A stretch of DNA of 33,523 nucleotides, taken from NCBI GenBank assembly GCA_964641455.1, contig CAZXLH010000025.1:1-33523 (forward strand), in the 5' to 3' direction. The position numbers were made by a program, and so were the translations under genes. Under the pieces are notes generated by a model that was not told the origin of the DNA, ran no database searches, and saw only the letters and a list, made by a program, of their open reading frames with translations. The DNA is from DTU015 sp964641455 (lineage in GTDB: Bacteria; Bacillota; Sulfobacillia; Fermentithermobacillales; Fermentithermobacillaceae). Shown here piece after piece: positions 23,838-31,347 of this stretch (positions are counted from its first letter, which is position 1; every line of letters begins with the position of its first letter).

Positions 23838-25391
23838 ATGTTAAAACTTAATCTGGATATAAAGACTATAGACAAGTGCCACGAACTTTCTGAGAACATC
23901 ACTTCCAAGGTAAACAAAGAACTTTCACCTTACAGCACAGTAGCTATTGAAAGGACTGTGGCAAGATTTTTTGGCGTAGACGGGGTAGACAGCCAGGGGG
24001 TGCCATTTGCCAATGTTTTGGTAAGCCATTTACATGAAACGGGTAAAATTCACGACGGCGCAGCTATTCATCTGGCAAATGCGTGTCTTGTACTCGAGAA
24101 ATCACCCCGGGAGATATGCCAACTGATAGCAGAAGGCAAATTGGATATTTCCACACTTAAGTGGAAAGGCCAAGAAGCAGCCATGGCAAAGGCAAGAAAC
24201 CTTTGCCAGGATTCTTTGGCAAATATAATAAAGCGGCGGGATGAGCGTGAAGCGCTTTTGGAAGCACTTCCTGTAAAGCAAACACCCTGGCTTTACGTTA
24301 TATGCGCTACAGGAAACATTTACGAAGATGCAGTGCAGGCAAAAATGGCAGCGTCTCAGGGAGCCGACGTAATAGCGGTTATACGTTCAACAGGGCAGAG
24401 CCTTTTGGATTACGTGCCTTATGGCACTACCACAGAAGGTTTCGGCGGCACATATGCTACGCAGCAAAATTTTAGGCTTGTACGAAAAGCGCTTGATGAA
24501 GAGTCTCAAAAACTAGGGCGTTATGTGCGCCTGGTAAATTACTGTTCAGGGCTTTGTATGCCTGAAATTGCGTATATGGGCGCAACTGAGCGGCTTGACA
24601 TGATGCTCAACGACGCAATGTACGGCATACTTTTCAGAGACATAAACATGGAGCGTACGTTTGTAGACCAGAATTTTTCACGGATGATAAATGCCTATGC
24701 CGGAATTATCATCAACACAGGTGAAGATAACTACCTTACTACAGTAGAAGCTTTTGATGCAGGGCCGTCAGTGCTTGCATCTCAATTTATGAACTACCAC
24801 TTTGCTAAAAAAGCAGGGCTCAAAGAACATCTTATAGGGCTTGGCCACGCTTTTGAGATTGACCCTTCCATTGAAGACAGCCTTTCTTATGAACTGGCAA
24901 TGGCGCTTATGGTGCGGCAGATATTCCCTGGCTGCCCTATTAAATACATGCCGCCTACAGTTCACAAAAAGGGCGATATCTTCTTTGCCCATGTACTTGA
25001 CAGCAATTTTAACCTAATTTCTGTACTTACAGGCCAAACTATACACCTTTTGGGTATGCCTACAGAGGCAATACATACACCGTTGCTTCACGACAGGTAC
25101 CTTTCGATTGCTTCTGCCAGGTACATGAGAAACGCAGCCAAAAGCTTGTCCCATAACTTTGAAATCAAAGCGGGAGGGCTTGTTGAGAGGCGTGCCCAAA
25201 GCATACTGAGCCAAACTTGTCGGCTTCTTCACGACGTAAATGAGAAAGGGTTGTTTGCAGCAATAAGTGAGGGCACTTTTGCCGGGGTTAAGCGCTTTAG
25301 GGCCGGCGGAAAAGGCAGGGAAGGCGTATTTAAACGCAGCGAGTGGTACTTTAACCCTGTAGAGGAAACTTTAAAGGCCGAGCTCCTTTGA
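23838..25391 (+). CDS. kamD: Lysine 5,6-aminomutase alpha subunit
   Basis: KamD is the large, TIM-barrel subunit of the adenosylcobalamin- and PLP-dependent enzyme that moves the terminal amino group of beta-lysine to carbon 5, giving 3,5-diaminohexanoate (517 aa, the usual length). Recognisable stretches include VIAVIRSTGQSLLDYVPYG, TTEGFGGTYATQQNFR and the C-terminal AGGKGREGVFKRSEWYFNP. The ATG has a GGAGGTGA element 11 bases upstream. It follows kamC by about 75 bases and precedes kamE by about 80, with no terminator between them. The name can also be D-lysine or D-ornithine aminomutase in related families; the cluster favours beta-lysine. Confidence 0.94.
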   Translation: MLKLNLDIKTIDKCHELSENITSKVNKELSPYSTVAIERTVARFFGVDGVDSQGVPFANVLVSHLHETGKIHDGAAIHLANACLVLEKSPREICQLIAEGKLDISTLKWKGQEAAMAKARNLCQDSLANIIKRRDEREALLEALPVKQTPWLYVICATGNIYEDAVQAKMAASQGADVIAVIRSTGQSLLDYVPYGTTTEGFGGTYATQQNFRLVRKALDEESQKLGRYVRLVNYCSGLCMPEIAYMGATERLDMMLNDAMYGILFRDINMERTFVDQNFSRMINAYAGIIINTGEDNYLTTVEAFDAGPSVLASQFMNYHFAKKAGLKEHLIGLGHAFEIDPSIEDSLSYELAMALMVRQIFPGCPIKYMPPTVHKKGDIFFAHVLDSNFNLISVLTGQTIHLLGMPTEAIHTPLLHDRYLSIASARYMRNAAKSLSHNFEIKAGGLVERRAQSILSQTCRLLHDVNEKGLFAAISEGTFAGVKRFRAGGKGREGVFKRSEWYFNPVEETLKAELL

Positions 25392-25471
25392 GCCCTCAGG
25401 CAAGCAAAATATTTACACCAATTGGCACACGCAGTTTTCATAATATGGCTTAAGGCAGGGGAGGTATATAC

Positions 25472-26281
25472 GTGATGGAAACCGGCAAATATTCAATTGA
25501 TAACCAAGGCAATGAGCAATCCCAGGCAAGAGAAGGCTTTAAAGATGATTTGATTCTTCCGTACGGGGATCATGAAAATGACGGAATTGTGCAGGTAAGT
25601 TTTACCCTGCCTGTTGCTCACGGCGAATTGGGAGATGAGGCTGCCAGGCAAACAATGAGGCTGATGTCGCTTCAAGATCCCCAGGTAGCCGAGTCGGCTT
25701 TGCTTGGCGAAAACCATACGTTTTTCGTAGGCTACGGCAAGTTATCGCGGCCTGTGGAATTGTCGAAACTTAAAGTAGCAAAGCCTATGTGGGAGCAGCT
25801 TGATCAAAGTACCATTAACCAAACGGTTAAGCAAAAATTAGGGCGGCCTGTGATTGTGGTCGGGGCGGCAACAGGGCAAGATGCTCATACAGTAGGGCTT
25901 GATGCCATATTGAATTACAAAGGGTTTGCAGGAAACAAAGGTTTGGAAGCATATTCGGCGTTTAGGGTGGTTAACATGGGAAGCCAGGTGCCAAATGAAG
26001 CTTTGGTGATTAAAGCCAGGGGGCTTAGGGCAGACGCGATTTTGGTTTCCCAGGTTGTTACCCAAAGAAACGTGCACCTGGCTAACCTGACCAACCTTGT
26101 AGAACTCTTGGAAGCGGAAGGGTTACGGGATAAAACAGTGTTAATTGCCGGGGGCCCCAGAATTACTCATGCACTGGCAATTGAACTGGGTTACGACGCA
26201 GGTTTTGGGCCCGGTACCAAACCTCAGGATGTAGCGTCGTATTTGGCTCAAGAAGTACTTAGGAGAAAATCGCTTTACTGA
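25472..26281 (+). CDS. kamE: Lysine 5,6-aminomutase beta subunit (B12-binding)
   Basis: KamE is the small subunit that carries adenosylcobalamin and the PLP-binding lysine (269 aa). The Rossmann-type B12 domain shows the DxHxxG motif in GQDAHTVGLDAI with cobalt-ligand H139, and K150 lies exactly 11 residues later in LNYKGFAGNKG. These match the H133/K144 pair of the characterised beta subunit. The last part, VLIAGGPRITHALAIELGYDAGFGPGT, is the end of the cobalamin fold. A GGGGAGG ribosome binding site serves GTG 25472 or ATG 25475. It is the last gene of the operon. I saw no strong terminator before rpoE. Confidence 0.95.
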   Translation: MMETGKYSIDNQGNEQSQAREGFKDDLILPYGDHENDGIVQVSFTLPVAHGELGDEAARQTMRLMSLQDPQVAESALLGENHTFFVGYGKLSRPVELSKLKVAKPMWEQLDQSTINQTVKQKLGRPVIVVGAATGQDAHTVGLDAILNYKGFAGNKGLEAYSAFRVVNMGSQVPNEALVIKARGLRADAILVSQVVTQRNVHLANLTNLVELLEAEGLRDKTVLIAGGPRITHALAIELGYDAGFGPGTKPQDVASYLAQEVLRRKSLY

Positions 26282-26283
26282 CG

Positions 26284-26312
26284 TTGAATTTGATTCCATA
26301 CCTAAGTAGAAT
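26284..26312 (+). promoter_or_regulatory. Candidate sigma-A promoter for rpoE
   Basis: TTGAAT (26284-26289) and TAGAAT (26307-26312) are separated by 17 bases, three mismatches in total to TTGACA/TATAAT. It starts just after the kamE stop, which would uncouple rpoE from the lysine operon. Confidence 0.45.
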
Positions 26313-26346
26313 GACTAAGAACATTTAACGGTTGGGGGTATGGCAT

Positions 26347-26793
26347 ATGCAAGGTGTGATTAAACATCAGAACCTTCGGCCTGATCTTTCGGTGGCAGAT
26401 ATTGCGTATCATATTTTGAAAGATCGCCGTGAGCCTGTAAAGTACAGGGAATTGGTAGAGCAAGTCCTTGAACTTAAAGGGCTTAAGCCCGGGCAGAATC
26501 CGGCCAAAGTGAAAGCAAGAATTCATACGGAAATAAGCATTGACAGCAGATTTATGAACCAGGGTTCAGGTTTATGCGGGCTGAGGGAATGGACGGTAAA
26601 GCCTCCTGCCTATAAGGTCTTGGAAATATCTACAGGTAGCAGCGTCAAGCCTGGAGAAAGGTTAAGGAAAGAGCTTGCTGTTATAACCGAAGAAGAAGAC
26701 GATTATGAAGAAGAATCTGAGGATGTCGATTACCCGTTGGATGAAGATGAAGAGGTTGAGCCATTCGAGGAGTTTGAGGAGCCCGAGGAGTAA
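26347..26793 (+). CDS. rpoE: DNA-directed RNA polymerase subunit delta
   Basis: The delta subunit is a Firmicutes-specific RNA polymerase component that increases recycling and promoter selectivity. The N-terminal half is a HARE-HTH domain (SVADIAYHILKDRREPVKYR, then RIHTEISIDSRFMNQGSGLCGLR in pieces), and the C-terminal third is an unstructured Glu/Asp tail, the classic delta layout (148 aa). The frame is open to a TTG at 26332. I chose ATG 26347, which has GGGGG eight bases upstream. pyrG follows, the conserved Firmicutes order. The stop codon lies in the loop of its own terminator. Confidence 0.93.
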   Translation: MQGVIKHQNLRPDLSVADIAYHILKDRREPVKYRELVEQVLELKGLKPGQNPAKVKARIHTEISIDSRFMNQGSGLCGLREWTVKPPAYKVLEISTGSSVKPGERLRKELAVITEEEDDYEEESEDVDYPLDEDEEVEPFEEFEEPEE

Positions 26794-26809
26794 GGGCTCC
26801 TCAAATTTT
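26773..26809 (+). terminator. Rho-independent terminator overlapping the 3' end of rpoE
   Basis: TTTGAGGAGCCC (26773-26784) pairs perfectly over 12 bp with GGGCTCCTCAAA (26794-26805). The 9-base loop contains the last codons and the TAA stop. TTTTACAT follows, so the T-tract is short. Confidence 0.8.
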
Positions 26810-27036
26810 ACATATAACATGTTCCCGGTTTATGAAATTGTGGGCGGCCTGAATTTGGTTTTACCTAAAACGTGTAACAAGTAAGTAATATATACATGAT
26901 TTGGGTAAACCTTTGACAAGGAGGCCCCTCTTTTAGCAAACATAAAGGTTTCCAGCTAGACGTCGATAATGCCATAGGGTATTCTGATGTGTGGTATTTT
27001 ATTTTTATTGCGCAATTTTGCTGGAGGGTTTCTTCT

Positions 27037-28689
27037 ATGTCTAAATATATTTTTGTTACCGGAGGTGTTGTCTCCGGCCTTGGGAAAGGAATAACAGCAG
27101 CTTCAATCGGCACTTTGCTTCAAGCCAGGGGCCATTCGGTTACCATTATGAAAATGGATCCGTACGTAAATGTAGACGCCGGAACCATGAGCCCGCTTCA
27201 ACACGGGGAAGTATTTGTAACCGATGACGGCGCTGAGACTGACCTTGACCTCGGGCATTACGAACGTTTCATTGACAGGTCGCTTACTGCGGCAAACAAT
27301 ATTACAACCGGGCAAGTGTACGGCGCGGTTATTGAAAGAGAAAGAAAAGGCGAGTATTCAGGGAGCACCGTTCAGGTTATTCCTCACGTAACCAATGAAA
27401 TAAAGCAAAGAATTACCAAAGTTGCATGTGAATCACAAGCAGACGTTGTATTAGTTGAAGTCGGGGGTACTGTTGGAGACATAGAAAGCCTTCCGTTTTT
27501 GGAGGCCATAAGACAGTTTAAGACCGATGTAGGCTACGAAAACACAGTTTATATCCACGTTACGTTAATTCCCCGTTTGCCTATGACAGGGGAACTTAAA
27601 ACCAAACCAACACAGCACAGTGTGGCAGAACTCAGGAGCATTGGAATTCAGCCTGATATTATCGTATGCAGGTCGAGTTTCCCTGTTTCACACGAGATGA
27701 AACAAAAGATTGCCCTTTTTTGCAATGTAGATGTTGGGGCGGTAATTCAGAATTTAGACTCTGAAAGCATTTACGAGGTTCCTGTAATGCTGGAAGAAGA
27801 AGGGCTCGGAAAGATTGTAGAAAGCCAACTTAACCTTCCGCCAAGAGAGCCGGATCTTAAAGAATGGCAAGAGATTGCATACAAAATTACCAATCCTAAG
27901 AAAAAGTGCAATATTGCCATTGTAGGAAGGTACGTAAGTTTCCACGAGGCGTACAAAAGTGTTTGTGAGGCGCTTCATCATGGCGGGCTTGACAACCAGG
28001 CTCATGTGGATATTTTATGGGTGGATGCAGATAAGCTTAGCCTGGCAAGTGAACAAGAAGTGGCCGATACTTTTAAAGACGCCCACGGGGTTTTGGTCCC
28101 CGGCGGTTTCGGCAAAGGCGGCATTCTTGGCAAGCTTAAGGCTGTTAAGTGGGCAAGGGAAAACAAAGTGCCTTTTTTGGGAATTTGTTTGGGGTTTCAG
28201 TGTGCAGTAATTGAAATAGCCAGAAATATGCTGGGGCTTAAAGATGCCAATTCAACTGAGTTTGACCCGGACACTTTAAACCCTGTTGTAGATTTAATGC
28301 CTGAGCAAAAAGGGATTCAAGATTCAGGGATTAAAATGCGCAAAGGGCTTTACGAGTGCCGCCTAAAGAAGGGCTCTCTTGTTTGGAAAGTTTATCAAAA
28401 AGAAAGTATCAGTGAACGGCACAGGCACAGGTTTGAAATAAATCCGCTCTACGTTCAAAGGCTGTCTAAAGCAGGTTTCGTCCCTGTGGGTATTTGGCCT
28501 GCCAGGGGGCTTGTTGAAGTTATGGAACTTAAGGGGCATCCCTGGTTTTTGGGCACTCAGTTTCATCCTGAACTGCTATCGAGGCCTAACCGCCCTCATC
28601 CTGTTTTCAGAGAATTTGTCAAGGCAGGGTTGGAATTATCGCAGGAGCCTTGGGGAGAAACTGGCAAAACAAGCCAAGGTAGATTATGA
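27037..28689 (+). CDS. pyrG: CTP synthase
   Basis: PyrG aminates UTP to CTP using glutamine and ATP (550 aa). The N-terminal synthase domain starts with KYIFVTGGVVSGLGKGITAA and contains KMDPYVNVDAGTM and EVGGTVGDIESLPFLEA. The C-terminal class I glutamine amidotransferase domain has LVPGGFG, the nucleophile C384 in GICLGFQ, and the His-Glu pair in QFHPELLSRP. I chose the ATG at 27037 because GGAGGG is eight bases upstream and the family N-terminus begins there; the frame is open to 26989. The leader shows no clear promoter or attenuator. Confidence 0.97.
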   Translation: MSKYIFVTGGVVSGLGKGITAASIGTLLQARGHSVTIMKMDPYVNVDAGTMSPLQHGEVFVTDDGAETDLDLGHYERFIDRSLTAANNITTGQVYGAVIERERKGEYSGSTVQVIPHVTNEIKQRITKVACESQADVVLVEVGGTVGDIESLPFLEAIRQFKTDVGYENTVYIHVTLIPRLPMTGELKTKPTQHSVAELRSIGIQPDIIVCRSSFPVSHEMKQKIALFCNVDVGAVIQNLDSESIYEVPVMLEEEGLGKIVESQLNLPPREPDLKEWQEIAYKITNPKKKCNIAIVGRYVSFHEAYKSVCEALHHGGLDNQAHVDILWVDADKLSLASEQEVADTFKDAHGVLVPGGFGKGGILGKLKAVKWARENKVPFLGICLGFQCAVIEIARNMLGLKDANSTEFDPDTLNPVVDLMPEQKGIQDSGIKMRKGLYECRLKKGSLVWKVYQKESISERHRHRFEINPLYVQRLSKAGFVPVGIWPARGLVEVMELKGHPWFLGTQFHPELLSRPNRPHPVFREFVKAGLELSQEPWGETGKTSQGRL

Positions 28690-28770
28690 TCTATTAATGA
28701 AACCTTAAATTTTGCGTTTTTGAGGGTACGGAAAGTTAAAAAGATAACATGTGCTTGAGGCACTTATTTA

Positions 28771-28799
28771 GGGGCTTGGAAATTATCCGGGCCCTTTTT
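28771..28799 (+). terminator. Rho-independent terminator after pyrG
   Basis: GGGGCTTGGA (28771-28780) pairs with TCCGGGCCCT (28786-28795), ten pairs including three G-T wobbles, around the loop AATTA. The right arm runs straight into TTTTT. Confidence 0.8.
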
Positions 28800-28940
28800 A
28801 ATTGTATGTATGCCCGGGCTTAACTTATAGAGCGAAGGCAAAAGATGCAGGTAAACCATGGGCACAATACGTAGTGTAAAGGGTATGAAGATTAACTATC
28901 TTTCACGAAGTGTCATAAAAATCAAGAGGTGACGATAAAT

Positions 28941-30071
28941 ATGGATAACCGGGATAAGACAGGCAGGCGGTGTATTGTGAAAAAACCTACCCATGGCAAC
29001 CAAAGCAAACAGTGTAATCAAGGGGCCTTGTCGGCTGCTAAAACCGGTTCCGGGATTGCGCCAAAACAGCCGGCACCGGGCCGGATTGAAATATATCAGG
29101 TTGATGCATTTACTGATGTGGTTTTTGGAGGCAATCCTGCCGGGGTGGTGCCTTGCGCAAAGGGGCTTTCTTCTGATTTAATGCAGAAAATCGCCAGGGA
29201 AATTAACCTGTCTGAAACTGCATTTGTGGTTGATCTTAGGCAAATCAAAGCCGAAGCTACCACAGGGGCTAAAACCCCTGATTTTAAAGTCCGTTTCTTT
29301 ACTCCCCAATCTGAGGTTGATTTGTGTGGCCATGCCACTGTAGCCGCGTTTTGGCTTTTGGCAAAGTTAAGGCTGATAGCGCCTGAAAGGGGCAATGAGC
29401 CTGGAATTGAGTCTTCTCCTAAGCCTGACGAAGAAATAAGAGTTTACCAGCAAACCAAAGCAGGCGTTTTGGCTGTAGATTTGCTTTTAGGCTGTGAGGG
29501 AACCCCGTCCAGGGTGATGATGGCTCAGAACTTGCCTCAGGTTGCTTTTGAGCTCGATGAGCCGCAAATTGCCAAACTGGAACAGATTTTAGGCGCGCCT
29601 AAGGGCTCTGTGGCTGAGTTTGGAAAAGCAAGGCCCCAGGCAGTGTCTACCGGGCTTTTGGACCTTATTGTGCCTGTAAGTTCAAGAGAGGCTGTGTTTT
29701 CTATGAGGCCTAACATGAAACTTCTTTCAGAGTTTTGCCGTGAAAAACATATTGTGAGCGTACATTGTTTTTCCATGGATACAATGGAATCTTCTGCTAC
29801 TGTGCACTGTAGGGATTTTGCGCCTGCTGTTGGCATACCTGAAGAGTCGGCTACAGGTACGGCTTCAGGGGCTACCGGCGCGTATTTGGTTTTAAACGAA
29901 CTTGTGGACATAAAGCAGCCTGTAACCAGGATTATATGCGAACAGGGGCACGTTATGAAACGGCCGTCAATAATTCATGTGGAAATAGGCGTTGAGGGCT
30001 CTGAGATTACATCTGTAAGAGTGGGCGGAAGCGCTGTGACTGTTATGAAGGGCGTAATGAGGGTGGTGTAG
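28941..30071 (+). CDS. PhzF family protein (phenazine biosynthesis-like isomerase/epimerase fold)
   Basis: This is a member of the PhzF superfamily (376 aa), proteins with two diaminopimelate-epimerase-like halves whose cellular substrates are mostly unknown. Family landmarks are QVDAFTDVVFGGNPAGVVPC, the catalytic-glutamate segment NLSETAFV, the VRFFTPQSEVDLCGHATVAA block, and PEESATGTASGATGAYLV near the end. No phenazine genes are nearby, so the name says only the fold. The first 45 or so residues are Lys/Gln-rich and precede the normal family start (RIEIYQVDAF), so the true start may be internal, though I see no better ribosome binding site. ATG 28941 has AGAGGTGA in place. Confidence 0.88.
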   Translation: MDNRDKTGRRCIVKKPTHGNQSKQCNQGALSAAKTGSGIAPKQPAPGRIEIYQVDAFTDVVFGGNPAGVVPCAKGLSSDLMQKIAREINLSETAFVVDLRQIKAEATTGAKTPDFKVRFFTPQSEVDLCGHATVAAFWLLAKLRLIAPERGNEPGIESSPKPDEEIRVYQQTKAGVLAVDLLLGCEGTPSRVMMAQNLPQVAFELDEPQIAKLEQILGAPKGSVAEFGKARPQAVSTGLLDLIVPVSSREAVFSMRPNMKLLSEFCREKHIVSVHCFSMDTMESSATVHCRDFAPAVGIPEESATGTASGATGAYLVLNELVDIKQPVTRIICEQGHVMKRPSIIHVEIGVEGSEITSVRVGGSAVTVMKGVMRVV

Positions 30072-30224
30072 GCTTTTACCGGCCACTTTCTGGAAATTGT
30101 GAGTACTCGGCCATAGATTCACGGTTTTTGAGAAGGGAAAACACTTTCTTTGTAGAATGAGGTTTACTTAGGGAACAAATATTGCCCTTAGGCGTCTAAT
30201 AATCCACAAGAGGTGAACGTATCA

Positions 30225-30854
30225 TTGAAAGGAAACATTCTCCTTACAGGGTTTGAACCTTTCGGAGGCGATACGCTCAATCCGTCTGGCCAGGTGGCAT
30301 TGAGCTTAGACGGTACACAGGTAGGGGATTACAAAATAACCGGTAAAATCTTACCTGTTGAGTGGATTACAACCAAAAAGGTTATGGAAAGTGTCATCGA
30401 TGAGGTGGAGCCTGTCATAGTCATATCTTTGGGGCTTTCATCGGGCAGGCCTGAACTCAACGTGGAAAAGGTGGCTGTGAACTATACATCTAATATGAAG
30501 GATAACAAAGGTATCGTGTCACCTACGCTTAACATAACCGGCGACGGGCCTGACGCTTATTTTGCCACTGTTCCTGCTGAGGAAATGGTGGAGGCCATAA
30601 GAAGCAAAGGTGTTCCGGCAAGGCTTTCTTTGTCTGCCGGCGCGTATTTGTGCAACTATACGTTTTACACAGCGTCAGACTACATTGCCAGGCAGGGCAA
30701 GCGGGATGAAGTGCCTGTAGGTTTCATCCATATTCCGCCCACGCCGGAGATGGCTGTAGATACCAACAGAAGTATTGCATCTATGAGCCTTGGCCTGATA
30801 AAGAAAGGTATACTGGAAGCAATTGGGGTTTCGGTTAAATTCTTGACAAATTAA
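30225..30854 (+). CDS. pcp: Pyroglutamyl-peptidase I (pyrrolidone-carboxylate peptidase)
   Basis: Pcp is a cytoplasmic C15 cysteine peptidase that removes N-terminal pyroglutamate from peptides (209 aa). The start ILLTGFEPFGGDTLNPS is the family signature. The triad residues can be placed: Glu in NVEKVAVNY, Cys in GAYLCNYTFY and His in GFIHIPPTPE. I chose the TTG at 30225 with AGAGGTGA upstream, giving the usual MKxxILLTGFEPFGG beginning; the frame is open to GTG 30213 inside that ribosome binding site. The same AGAGGTGA precedes the PhzF-like gene. A role in peptide catabolism would fit an amino-acid fermenter. Confidence 0.93.
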   Translation: MKGNILLTGFEPFGGDTLNPSGQVALSLDGTQVGDYKITGKILPVEWITTKKVMESVIDEVEPVIVISLGLSSGRPELNVEKVAVNYTSNMKDNKGIVSPTLNITGDGPDAYFATVPAEEMVEAIRSKGVPARLSLSAGAYLCNYTFYTASDYIARQGKRDEVPVGFIHIPPTPEMAVDTNRSIASMSLGLIKKGILEAIGVSVKFLTN

Positions 30855-30979
30855 CAGTGATAAAAGAAGGATTTTAAGAAGTTACGACGAATAGATAGTG
30901 CGCTACGGTTTAATTGGGCGAATATATTTTTGACAACAGAAAAGTGTTGGATAACCTTTAGTTCCCTGTAAGTGATAGA

Positions 30980-31008
30980 TTGACCTGAGTTGGCTGAGGT
31001 GCTATAAT
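30980..31008 (+). promoter_or_regulatory. Sigma-A promoter for the S-layer gene
   Basis: TTGACC (30980-30985) and a perfect TATAAT (31003-31008) are exactly 17 bases apart. Transcription would start near 31015, about 330 bases before the ATG. A second, weaker pair (TTGACA at 30930, TAACCT 16 bases on) lies just upstream. Confidence 0.75.
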
Positions 31009-31347
31009 CAGCCATAGCCTGGGAAGACGTCCAGCACAAGGCGAAAACCGAAGTCAGCAACCGGCAGATATACAAAAGAGAACCGCCCGGAAAAAAAGCT
31101 CCCGAAACGAATTGGTTTATAAAGGACTCCTACATTCATACATAGAGGGAGTCCCCTCTAAAAGGAAAGAGGGATTATCCGGGCAAGGTGGAAGGCTGTG
31201 AAACAATTCCTGAGAGGAGGGATCCTGGGCTTAAGTCGAAAACGGCGAACAACCCAAGTTTTTAAACCTCAAGCAATGTGAAAATGTTAAGTCGGTTTAG
31301 TACGATAAAAGTACACTAAAACCGGGTAAAGGAGGAAATAAGTAAGC
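31009..31347 (+). promoter_or_regulatory. Long structured 5' leader of the S-layer gene
   Basis: I see no credible gene here. The leader holds a multi-branch fold: GCCCGGA (31085-31091) pairs with TCCGGGC (31178-31184), enclosing GGACTCC (31124-31130) with GGAGTCC (31148-31154) and CCTCT (31155-31159) with AGAGG (31168-31172), the last two helices abutting. Further on, a hairpin of CGGTTTAGTAC with GTAC and TAAAACCG (about 31293-31324) ends just before the AAAGGAGG ribosome binding site. A weak TGGG(C)TT/AACCCA stem followed by AGTTTTTAAA near 31228-31265 could be an attenuator. Long leaders that stabilise S-layer mRNA are known; no riboswitch class is recognised. Confidence 0.5.

Noticed and set aside
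26907..26951. AAACCTTT/AAAGGTTT stem and a TTGACA before pyrG as an attenuator and promoter
   Set aside because: The stem has a 29-base loop and no T-tract, and no -10 hexamer lies at 16-18 bases from the TTGACA.
28941..30071. A phenazine biosynthesis pathway
   Set aside because: Only a PhzF-fold protein is present; no other phenazine genes are in the window, and most family members have other roles.
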